This document shows positions 24,875 through 30,397 of a stretch of DNA of 35,811 bases, piece by piece. A model generated the notes under the pieces. The model had not been told where the DNA came from and did no database searches. It saw only the letters and a program-made list of their open reading frames with translations. This DNA is from a virus. The translations under genes and the position numbers were made by a program. The stretch is taken from positions 1 through 35,811 of the IMG/VR virus record IMGVR_UViG_3300046011_002027. One strand, 5' to 3'. The stretch's first letter is position 1; each line of letters begins with the position of its first letter.

Positions 24875-25356
24875 TGACCATGGTTAGCACCTTTCTCTCG
24901 TTCCTCGCTGGCGGCTTGCCGAAGATTCTGTCCATCTTTCAAGACCGGCAGGACAAGAAGCACGAACTGGCTTTAGTCGCAGCCCAGAAGGAGCGCGAGT
25001 TGGCATTGGCAGAGCGTGGCTTTCTCGCACAAGCAAAGGTCGAAGAGATCAAACTAGAACAGATCCAGACGCAGACGGCTGGCGAGGAGCGACAGGCTTT
25101 GTACCAGCACGACATCGAGATCGGCAAGGGCGCAAGCCAGTGGATGATTAACCTACGCGCTTCGGTGCGTCCGGTTGTGACGTACATCTTTGTGCTGGAG
25201 TTGGTCGCGCTCAACGTGGCAGGAGTCTGGTACGCCTACACGACCGGCATCCCGTTTGCCGTTGCGATGGAAAACGTATTCAGTGACGATGAGATGCTGA
25301 TCTTGTCGTCGATCATTGCCTTCTGGTTCGGGACGCAAGCATTCCAGAAAAAATGA
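24871..25356 (+). CDS. Holin, three-transmembrane (GTA-type)
   Basis: Protein of 161 aa. An N-terminal hydrophobic part (MVSTFLSFLAGGLPKILSIF) is followed by a long charged helix with many Lys/Glu/Gln (residues 25-90). Then RASVRPVVTYIFVLELVALN and GVWYAYT form the second segment, and ILSSIIAFWFGTQAF the third. This matches the 3TM holin family first described for gene transfer agents (RPV.TY in the second helix is characteristic). It should form membrane lesions that release the lysozyme encoded by the next, overlapping gene (ATGA at 25353). Confidence 0.83.
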   Translation: MMTMVSTFLSFLAGGLPKILSIFQDRQDKKHELALVAAQKERELALAERGFLAQAKVEEIKLEQIQTQTAGEERQALYQHDIEIGKGASQWMINLRASVRPVVTYIFVLELVALNVAGVWYAYTTGIPFAVAMENVFSDDEMLILSSIIAFWFGTQAFQKK

Positions 25357-25835
25357 AGGTCAGCGAAAACGCCTTGGCGATGATTCGCCACCATGAGGGC
25401 GTAAGGATGCGCCCATATCGGTGTCCGGCCTCGCTATGGACGGTCGGGGTCGGTCACCTTCTATACCCAGCACAGGCCGCGATGCCTGTATCCGATAGGC
25501 TACAGTTCCCACTACGCGCAGAGGATGATCGTGTCTGGACTGCTGAACAGGTTGATGCTCTCCTCGCTCAAGACCTTGTGCGCTTTGAGCGCGGCGTGGC
25601 CCGATATTGCCCTGCTGGCTTTGCTCATCAAGGCCAATTCGACGCTCTCGTTTCCTTTGCTTTCAATGTAGGGCTGGGCAATCTGCAACGCTCGTCGCTG
25701 CGAATGAAACACAATCGTGGCGAGTTTGAAGAAGCAGCAGAAGAATTTATGAAGTGGACGAAGGCCGCGGGCAAGGTGATGCGCGGCCTAGTGAATCGAC
25801 GACTTGATGAGCGGAGCCTGTACCGTGGCAAATAA
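25353..25835 (+). CDS. Endolysin, GH24 lysozyme
   Basis: Protein of 160 aa that cleaves the beta-1,4 bond between MurNAc and GlcNAc. The catalytic region HHEGVRMRPYRCPASLWTVG contains the essential Glu (residue 15) and Thr at the T4-lysozyme positions 11 and 26; the position of T4 Asp20 is a cysteine. The remaining fold is recognisable: FDALVSFAFNVGLGNLQRSS and GLVNRRLDERSLY. No signal peptide or SAR helix is visible, so it depends on the holin. Length is normal for the family. It overlaps the holin by 4 nt. Confidence 0.93.
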   Translation: MKVSENALAMIRHHEGVRMRPYRCPASLWTVGVGHLLYPAQAAMPVSDRLQFPLRAEDDRVWTAEQVDALLAQDLVRFERGVARYCPAGFAHQGQFDALVSFAFNVGLGNLQRSSLRMKHNRGEFEEAAEEFMKWTKAAGKVMRGLVNRRLDERSLYRGK

Positions 25836-26064
25836 ACTCAAGTCGATACAGATGTACGAGGGCAAGTGGTACCGCGTCAAAGGATACAACTACACCGAGT
25901 GCTGCGACTGTGCGCTGATCCACAAAGAAGCATTTCGCCTAGTCGATGGCTCGCTCGAGTGGAGCGGGACGCGCGACGATAAACTGACCGAAGAACGCCG
26001 AAAGGAACTCGGCATTAAGGTCACACGGAAGAAAACCACAAATGACCGAAAAAAAAGCGACTGA
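25825..26064 (+). CDS. Small basic protein, unknown
   Basis: Protein of 79 aa from a GTG at 25825 with GGAG 9 nt upstream; an ATG at 25807 is a longer option. It overlaps both the lysozyme end (11 nt) and the phosphoesterase start (23 nt). The sequence has a compact region YNYTECCDCALIHKEAFRLV, in which CCxC and His could bind a metal, and ends in a strongly basic tail (KVTRKKTTNDRKKSD). Similar short proteins occur near terminase or lysis genes of other phages, but I do not recognise a named family. Confidence 0.68.
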   Translation: MANKLKSIQMYEGKWYRVKGYNYTECCDCALIHKEAFRLVDGSLEWSGTRDDKLTEERRKELGIKVTRKKTTNDRKKSD

Positions 26065-27103
26065 CGAGCAGATCATAGCGGCCCTTGCCAAGCACAAGGG
26101 CATTCGCACGATGGCTGCTGCCGAGTTGAAACTCTCCGAGCGCGGTCTGCTGCGAAGGCTAGCAGTGATGCGCGGTGCAGGGTTAGAGGTTCACGCGACC
26201 ACCTATCAAAATCGCAACCAGCCGCCCACCGCGGACTTTGAGTTCACGCCACTGCCCGATGACGACATCCCGATTGAGCAACTGATCGAGCAGCGAAAGC
26301 GCAAATTTACTCACAAGCGTGAGCACGAAGAGGCCAGCAAACTCATCCCGATTCGCATCAAGATCGGTGGCCCGATTGGGCTGCTGCACTTTGGCGACCC
26401 GCACGTTGACGATGACGGCTGCGACATCGAGTCCATCGAGCGACATACGGCCCTCGTAAACGCCACAGAGGGGCTTTTCGCGTGCAACGTGGGCGACACC
26501 ACGAACAACTGGACGGGGCGACTAGCGCGGCTCTACGCCGATCAGAGCACCTCGGCAGCACAGGCATGGCGGATTGCGGAATGGTTCGTAAATCGGTGCC
26601 GCTGGCTTTACATGATCGGCGGCAATCACGATCTATGGTCTGGATCGGGCGATCCGCTCAAGTGGATTGCGAAGCAGCAGAACTCGCTCTATAAGTCGAG
26701 CGAGGCACGAATCGCGCTGCGGTTTCCGAACGGTGCCGAGGTGCGCGTCAATGCACGGCATGACCACAGCGGCTCGTCAATCTGGAACCCAGCCCACGGC
26801 CCGATGAAGGCCGCGCTGATGGGCACCCGCGACCATATCTACGTCGCCGGACATAAGCACGAGAGCGCATATAGTGTGCTGAAAGACCCCATCCAAGGCA
26901 TCACCATGCACGCGATTAAGGTGGCCTCCTATAAGGTTTACGACCGCTACGCAAAGGAGCGCGGATTCCGCGACAACTCCCTATCGCCGTGCGCCCTCAC
27001 CGTTATCGACCCAAGCCTACCTAACGATCATCCCGACATGGTCAAGGTGTTTTGGGAACCCGAGGTCGGGGCGGATTACCTACGCTGGCTGCGCTCCCGA
27101 TGA
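26042..27103 (+). CDS. Calcineurin-like metallophosphoesterase with N-terminal HTH
   Basis: Protein of 353 aa. Residues 5-50 resemble a helix-turn-helix (QIIAALAKHKGIRTMAAAEL, then LSERGLLRRLAVMR), as in homing or transposase-like DNA-binding parts. The catalytic domain from residue 110 shows all metallophosphoesterase motifs: GDPHVDDDG (Asp119, His121), VGDTTNN (Asp152), GGNHDLW (Asn195, His196), ARHDH and AGHKHES (His271, His273). These ligate two metals and hydrolyse phosphodiesters or monoesters; the substrate could be DNA, RNA or a nucleotide. HTH plus phosphoesterase suggests action on nucleic acid. It sits in the late operon just after lysis genes, a common place in related phages. Confidence 0.86.
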   Translation: MTEKKATDEQIIAALAKHKGIRTMAAAELKLSERGLLRRLAVMRGAGLEVHATTYQNRNQPPTADFEFTPLPDDDIPIEQLIEQRKRKFTHKREHEEASKLIPIRIKIGGPIGLLHFGDPHVDDDGCDIESIERHTALVNATEGLFACNVGDTTNNWTGRLARLYADQSTSAAQAWRIAEWFVNRCRWLYMIGGNHDLWSGSGDPLKWIAKQQNSLYKSSEARIALRFPNGAEVRVNARHDHSGSSIWNPAHGPMKAALMGTRDHIYVAGHKHESAYSVLKDPIQGITMHAIKVASYKVYDRYAKERGFRDNSLSPCALTVIDPSLPNDHPDMVKVFWEPEVGADYLRWLRSR

Positions 27104-27312
27104 AACTGGAAGACGACGCACTCGAAGAGATGGCGTGGGCCGAACCGGATGCGTGCCAGAATTGCGTATGGTTTTGCCCGTGGAACGGCATCGGCTGGGG
27201 CTGCGCCCACGAGACTGTAAACGGACTACTCGGCGGCATCTGTCGCTGCGGCAGCAAACACTTTAAGCAAGCACGGCCCTATAACGTGCGCGGTACTACG
27301 CTAGATCGGTAG
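27100..27312 (+). CDS. Small cysteine-rich protein, zinc-finger-like
   Basis: Protein of 70 aa, coupled (ATGA) to the phosphoesterase. It contains CQNCVWFCPWNGIGWGCAHE and later GGICRCGSKHF, six cysteines and two histidines that could form a zinc site. It ends exactly where the convergent minus-strand gene ends, without any intergenic base. Probably a small regulatory or structural protein; no family recognised. Confidence 0.7.
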   Translation: MKLEDDALEEMAWAEPDACQNCVWFCPWNGIGWGCAHETVNGLLGGICRCGSKHFKQARPYNVRGTTLDR

Positions 27313-27477
27313 TCACCACAGATCGACCCCGCCACGCTTTGCCGCCCACTCCGGCGGAGGCACTCGCCGCCATTCATCCCGCCTTATCTGGTTCAATATC
27401 TTGAGCCACCGTCTTGAAATTAGCACGATGCATAGCAGCACGGGCGTCAGAAAGAGAATAGATACGAGCAGTTGCAT
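27313..27477 (-). CDS. 54-aa membrane protein, overlapping reading frame
   Basis: From the ATG at 27477, with AGGAG (27491-27487) 9 nt upstream, the best ribosome site in this part of the operon. The protein MQLLVSILFLTPVLLCIVLI is a transmembrane helix, then SRRWLKILNQIRRDEWRRV, a basic cytoplasmic tail. Its first 104 nt lie inside the preceding gene in another frame. Start codons further upstream in frame have no better site. Last gene of the operon. Function unknown. Confidence 0.6.
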   Translation of the reverse strand: MQLLVSILFLTPVLLCIVLISRRWLKILNQIRRDEWRRVPPPEWAAKRGGVDLW

Positions 27478-27574
27478 GGTTTGGTTCTCCTGTTGCATCG
27501 CAATACCCACAGCGAAACCAGTCTCCGCTGTAGTCCTCGATCCATAGTCGGCCAAAGCAGCCGGGGCAGTTCAT
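27374..27574 (-). CDS. Small zinc-ribbon protein
   Basis: Protein of 66 aa. The start overlaps the previous stop (ATGA at 27574-27571). MNCPGC and FRCGYCDATGE give two CxxC pairs, a small zinc ribbon, separated by an aromatic strand RLWIEDYSGDW. The rest is helical (YSLSDARAAMHRANFKTVA). Such treble-clef or ribbon proteins are frequent in phage early operons and often bind nucleic acid or host enzymes. The 3' half overlaps the membrane protein frame. Confidence 0.7.
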   Translation of the reverse strand: MNCPGCFGRLWIEDYSGDWFRCGYCDATGEPNHATARIYSLSDARAAMHRANFKTVAQDIEPDKAG

Positions 27575-27780
27575 TTGTCGATCCTCGCACGGATGGCGGC
27601 GGCAAGCGCATAGGCTAGTTCAGACCATTTTGCCGAGTTATCACATATCTCCGCGCATTTCTCCCGCTCGGCTGCGGCAACAAGGGCGGCGAATCGTTCA
27701 AGCGCAAAAATGTTTGGGAAGTCATAATCATGCTCGCTACTAGCCTCCCGCGCCAGTCGGATGATGTCGTCGCGGGTCAT
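27571..27780 (-). CDS. Small helical protein, early operon
   Basis: Protein of 69 aa from the ATG at 27780, which overlaps the previous stop (ATGA); a start at 27795 is possible but not coupled. The sequence MTRDDIIRLAREASSEHDYD continues FPNIFALERFAALVAAAERE and KCAEICDN, similar to short phage helical proteins that share the motif ERFAxLVAAAERE-x-CA. That motif is widespread in phage and prophage early regions, and its function is unknown. Confidence 0.75.
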   Translation of the reverse strand: MTRDDIIRLAREASSEHDYDFPNIFALERFAALVAAAEREKCAEICDNSAKWSELAYALAAAIRARIDK

Positions 27781-27956
27781 GGCTCCTGCACCCATCGGCT
27801 GTCCATTTTTCGCAATTCACGCACCTCTGACTCCAGCGCCTCTATTCTTGAGACGTACCAAACAATGCGTTCACGCAGTTCTCGGATCTCCGCTTTGTAT
27901 TCGGTCGTCGTGTGCGACATTCGATCCCACTCAACGTCCCATGTGTCAAATTCCAT
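27777..27956 (-). CDS. 59-aa coiled-coil protein
   Basis: Short ORF with an ATG at 27956 that overlaps the DUF3310 gene by 11 nt, and a stop that overlaps the next start (ATGA). The protein begins MEFDTWDVEWDRMSHTTTEY and is then a continuous amphipathic helix (KAEIRELRERIVWYVSRIEA, then LESEVRELRKMDSRW). Heptad-like leucines and isoleucines suggest a coiled-coil dimer. Overlaps at both ends support a real gene despite its size. No family recognised. Confidence 0.65.
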   Translation of the reverse strand: MEFDTWDVEWDRMSHTTTEYKAEIRELRERIVWYVSRIEALESEVRELRKMDSRWVQEP

Positions 27957-28284
27957 CGCCTTCGTCCTCGCAGTCTTTCATTGCGACTTGACCACCATCT
28001 TCGCAAATCTGCGCGGCCATAATGCAAAACCACGCTGCTTTTCGAAGGTCTTTCTCTCTTGCATTACCTTGTTTGCGCCCTGCACGGCTTAAATACTTGA
28101 GGGCAGATCCGACGCAATAATTCACGCATCCATCATCGCCAAGCGTGGCGCGTATATAGTCGATTGCCTGTATTGTCGAGCCGTTTGGCATCTTCATCTG
28201 GTAATGCGGTGGGCTATCAATATCGTTTGGCATATAGATCGGCTTGCGCGACGGGGCCGAACTCCGCTGGATGAGCACGCGCAT
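27946..28284 (-). CDS. DUF3310 protein (nucleotide kinase-like family)
   Basis: Protein of 112 aa. SPPHYQMKMPNGSTIQAIDY, then CVNYCVGSALKYLSRAGRKQ followed by KDLRKAAWFC, is the DUF3310 pattern (family also named SaV-like, after a staphylococcal phage protein). It is common in phage replication regions and is sometimes listed as a nucleotide kinase, though the activity is not established. The ATG at 28284 is 10 nt after the nuclease stop; an ATG at 28233 would remove an atypical 17-residue leader and is quite possible. Neither has a clear ribosome site. Confidence 0.82.
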   Translation of the reverse strand: MRVLIQRSSAPSRKPIYMPNDIDSPPHYQMKMPNGSTIQAIDYIRATLGDDGCVNYCVGSALKYLSRAGRKQGNAREKDLRKAAWFCIMAAQICEDGGQVAMKDCEDEGDGI

Positions 28285-28294
28285 TGCTGTGAGG

Positions 28295-29002
28295 TTATGC
28301 TGCCCGCTTCTTTAGTCGCTCGTTCAAGTCATAGAGCGCACGAAGGTGTTTGAAGGCAGGCCACGCATCATCGTCTAGGCTTGGATAAAAGTGATGGCCG
28401 AAGTCGCCATTCTCTTTTGAGAACCGCAGCAGATGATAGCCGCCTGTGATGTACGTCCCGCGTGACTCCTCGTAGGCTTTCGCATACGCGACCAACTGGA
28501 TCAGATACTCGGGATATACCGCACCAGAGGTCTTGAAGTCGCCCAGCACGAGTTGATCGTTCAATCGCCCGATGAAGTCAAGCGTTCCGCCGTACTTGTA
28601 AGTATGCGACAGCACCGGCACCTCGCAGTCGATGATCTTGAGTTGCGTACCCTTTACCCAAAACTCGAACGCGCTGTAGGCGCTTTTGACTTGAGCCTTA
28701 AACGATACAGGGTCAAGCATCCCAGCCTTCTCCATCACTGCATCAAGGTGCGCGTATGGGTCATTGCCCTTGACGAACACCTCGCACATCTCATGCACGC
28801 ACGTCCCGATCTGCAAGGCGTCGTTCGCCTCGTACAGACCGCCGGGCGCATCTCTTCCTTGACCTTCCAGAACGCCATGCGAGCGGCCTGTCTTGTATGC
28901 CCAGTTGATGAGAGCGCCTGGGTCTTTGATCTTTAGAATGGTGGTGACAGACGGCACTTTCGTGCCGTCCGCTAGTTTATAGCCGCCTTTTTGGGTAGCC
29001 AT
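28295..29002 (-). CDS. RecB/Cas4-like PD-(D/E)XK exonuclease
   Basis: Protein of 235 aa. After an N-terminal VPSVTTILKIKDPG segment, the catalytic core shows His70 (IGTCVHEMCEVF), YGGTLDFIGRL with Asp142, LVLGDFKTSG with Asp155 and Lys157, and the trailing helix EYLIQLVAYAKAYEE with Gln169. This order (H, D, D-x-K, QxxxY) is that of RecB-family nucleases. Next to an SSB-like protein it probably works in phage recombination or degrades host DNA. The start lies 3 nt after the previous stop. Length is usual for stand-alone phage members. Confidence 0.85.
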   Translation of the reverse strand: MATQKGGYKLADGTKVPSVTTILKIKDPGALINWAYKTGRSHGVLEGQGRDAPGGLYEANDALQIGTCVHEMCEVFVKGNDPYAHLDAVMEKAGMLDPVSFKAQVKSAYSAFEFWVKGTQLKIIDCEVPVLSHTYKYGGTLDFIGRLNDQLVLGDFKTSGAVYPEYLIQLVAYAKAYEESRGTYITGGYHLLRFSKENGDFGHHFYPSLDDDAWPAFKHLRALYDLNERLKKRAA

Positions 29003-29005
29003 GAC

Positions 29006-29638
29006 TCACCAATTCTGATCGTCAACAAAGGGCTGCTCTGCCGCAGGCTGCGCTGTGGGCTTCTGCGGCGCGGCTTTGGCCTCGACAATCCTGTTTGCGA
29101 TCTTGTCTTGCACCCATGTTGGCAACTTATCGAAAACGTCTGGGTTTGGCGCGTCAGTTGAGAACACCAGAGCCTCGCCCTCAAGAGCCGGAGCGGTCAT
29201 AGACTTGGGCAGCGGCATGATCGAGGTGAGATTGGCATAGGTGCGATCACCTTTAACGCTGTGCGTTACATTGACGAACGCAGGCTTGCCGGCAACCTTG
29301 CCAAGATCAAACTTCTTGAGTTCGTCTTGCGTGAATGCACGACCGCGCCACGAGGTTAGCAGCCCGTATAAGGTTGACTTCTCATTGAGCGACAGACCAA
29401 CCGTGCGGCTTATAACAGCCGGCAGGCTGCGCGTTTCGCCGTCCTTGGTGAACTCAACGCGCACCTCGGGAATCTGGAACCGCAGCAATACGGTACGCTT
29501 TGGGGCGTACTGACCACCGGGCGAGGGCTGCACGCCGAGATCAACAATCATGTCACACACTGCGGCATAAGCACCGGCCTCGATAGGCTTGCGCTCGGGA
29601 TAGTTGCCGCCAGATGTTGCGCTTACAAAAATGCTCAT
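29006..29638 (-). CDS. Single-stranded DNA-binding-like protein
   Basis: Protein of 210 aa. The core (EAGAYAAVCDMIVDLGVQPS, then KRTVLLRFQIPEVRVEF, SLNEKSTLYGLLTSWRGR and KPAFVNVTHSVKGDRTYANL) is a beta-barrel of the phage OB-fold group sometimes annotated as replication initiation protein, NGO0469 family. The C-terminus is low-complexity Pro/Ala/Gln and then ends in an acidic aromatic tip FVDDQNW, like the protein-binding tip of bacterial SSB. AAGGAG lies 9 nt before the ATG. It probably coats ssDNA during phage replication and serves the adjacent nuclease. Confidence 0.78.
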   Translation of the reverse strand: MSIFVSATSGGNYPERKPIEAGAYAAVCDMIVDLGVQPSPGGQYAPKRTVLLRFQIPEVRVEFTKDGETRSLPAVISRTVGLSLNEKSTLYGLLTSWRGRAFTQDELKKFDLGKVAGKPAFVNVTHSVKGDRTYANLTSIMPLPKSMTAPALEGEALVFSTDAPNPDVFDKLPTWVQDKIANRIVEAKAAPQKPTAQPAAEQPFVDDQNW

Positions 29639-29644
29639 TACTTC

Positions 29645-29764
29645 TTACTCCTTAACAATGGTTACTTCTTCACACGAGTGTCCGTCGCATGGCTCGATGG
29701 CGCAGGCGGCGAGGCACAACAAAAAAAAGATGATGGCTTGCGGCCAGAGGGAGGGGCGGCTCAT
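29645..29764 (-). CDS. 39-aa lipoprotein, possible superinfection exclusion factor
   Basis: Short ORF whose ATG overlaps the stop of the previous gene (ATGA, 29764-29761). The protein begins MSRPSLWPQAIIFFLLCLAA, followed by Cys21: a typical signal peptide II, with lipobox LAAC. The mature part is only 19 residues, CAIEPCDGHSCEEVTIVKE, with three cysteines. A run of eight T residues in the coding strand lies in the hydrophobic core. Small lipoproteins made early are known to block phage receptors (for example T5 Llp); that role here is inferred. It is far from the lysis genes, so an Rz1 role is less likely. Confidence 0.7.
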   Translation of the reverse strand: MSRPSLWPQAIIFFLLCLAACAIEPCDGHSCEEVTIVKE

Positions 29765-30039
29765 GCCGCCACCTCTGCGCTGCTCCAAAGGTTGCGCTCG
29801 GCTTCGATCATGGCGCGAGCCTCGGCAGACTTGTAGTTGCTCATGGCTTGGTCGAAGTTCGGATAGGTTTTGCCGAGTTGCTTGAATGCGCGGTTTGATG
29901 CGTTATGCATCACAGCCGTAATGCTGCGATTGCTGACAGATACTGACATCGAGTGCTTGCCGCATTGCATCGTTGCGTAAACGTGGCGGCCGATGGTGGT
30001 GTACTCAACTTGCTTCGATTCGATGATTTGAACTTGCAT
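29761..30039 (-). CDS. First gene of leftward operon, unknown
   Basis: Protein of 92 aa from the ATG at 30039 with AAGGAG 6 nt upstream; the frame stays open further upstream, through the promoter, and is not used. The N-terminal half is beta-rich (MQVQIIESKQVEYTTIGRHV, then HSMSVSVSNRSITAVMHNAS), and the C-terminal half is helical (FDQAMSNYKSAEARAMIEAE). No enzyme motif is seen. Being first after the promoter, it should be the earliest product, which would fit a host-takeover role. No family recognised. Confidence 0.72.
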   Translation of the reverse strand: MQVQIIESKQVEYTTIGRHVYATMQCGKHSMSVSVSNRSITAVMHNASNRAFKQLGKTYPNFDQAMSNYKSAEARAMIEAERNLWSSAEVAA

Positions 30040-30091
30040 TTCTGACTCCTTCTTATCGCTTCTGGCCCGGCACTGCGCCGTCCATGTGTGT

Positions 30092-30120
30092 AGTAAATCA
30101 TGCCATTTTTGCCTTGTCAA
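30092..30120 (-). promoter_or_regulatory. Leftward early promoter
   Basis: Reading the minus strand: -35 TTGACA (30120-30115, perfect consensus), a 17-nt spacer, and -10 TTTACT (30097-30092) preceded by TGA, an extended -10. Transcription should start near 30085, giving a leader of about 45 nt to the first gene at 30039. Confidence 0.78.
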
Positions 30121-30150
30121 GCACTACTTGATGAAAAGGCTTGCTTGATG
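30113..30150. promoter_or_regulatory. Operator region between divergent genes
   Basis: Perfect inverted repeat TCAAG-N5-CTTGA at 30117-30131, overlapping the leftward -35 box. CTTGTCAAG at 30113-30121 is a second small palindrome sharing one arm. A further half-site CTTGATG at 30144-30150 repeats 30127-30133 and overlaps the rightward -35 box. The arrangement suits binding by the Cro-like protein encoded at 30182. Confidence 0.6.
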
Positions 30151-30173
30151 CTCCAGTTGCCCTGTGCTATGTT
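30145..30173 (+). promoter_or_regulatory. Rightward promoter, probably leaderless transcript
   Basis: -35 TTGATG (30145-30150), 17-nt spacer, -10 TATGTT (30168-30173) preceded by TGC (extended -10). The expected start, near 30180, is only about 2 nt before the repressor ATG (30182), which has no Shine-Dalgarno site, so the mRNA would be leaderless or nearly so, as for lambda cI from pRM. Confidence 0.55.
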
Positions 30174-30181
30174 CCCGAAGC

Positions 30182-30397
30182 ATGAGCAAACACAAATCTA
30201 AAAGTCCTAGAGACGCGCTTCTTTTGGCAATTGCCAAAGTTGGCGGACAGGCCGCGCTAGCGCGAAAACTCAAGATAAAACCGCAGGCTGTCCACCAGTG
30301 GGTCGAGGCTGGCCGCGTGCCAGTCATGCGGGTACTTGACATAGAGGCCGCTACGGGAGTACGGAGAAATGCCTTGAGGCCGGATATCTATCCATGA
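30182..30397 (+). CDS. Cro/YdaS-like repressor
   Basis: Protein of 71 aa. The helix-turn-helix GGQAALARKLKIKPQAVHQW (residues 22-41) is followed by VEAGRVPVMRVLDIEAATGV and ends LRPDIYP, which is typical of the YdaS/Cro family of small phage repressors. A basic N-terminal arm (MSKHKSKSPRD) could grip DNA. It faces the leftward operon across a short region with an inverted repeat and overlaps the replication gene start (ATGA). It probably represses leftward and/or its own transcription. No CI partner was found in the window. Confidence 0.83.
   Translation: MSKHKSKSPRDALLLAIAKVGGQAALARKLKIKPQAVHQWVEAGRVPVMRVLDIEAATGVRRNALRPDIYP

Noticed and set aside
27342-27357. Terminator between convergent operons (CCGCC-N6-GGCGG)
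   Set aside because: It lies inside the 3' end of a minus-strand gene and has no T-run on either strand.
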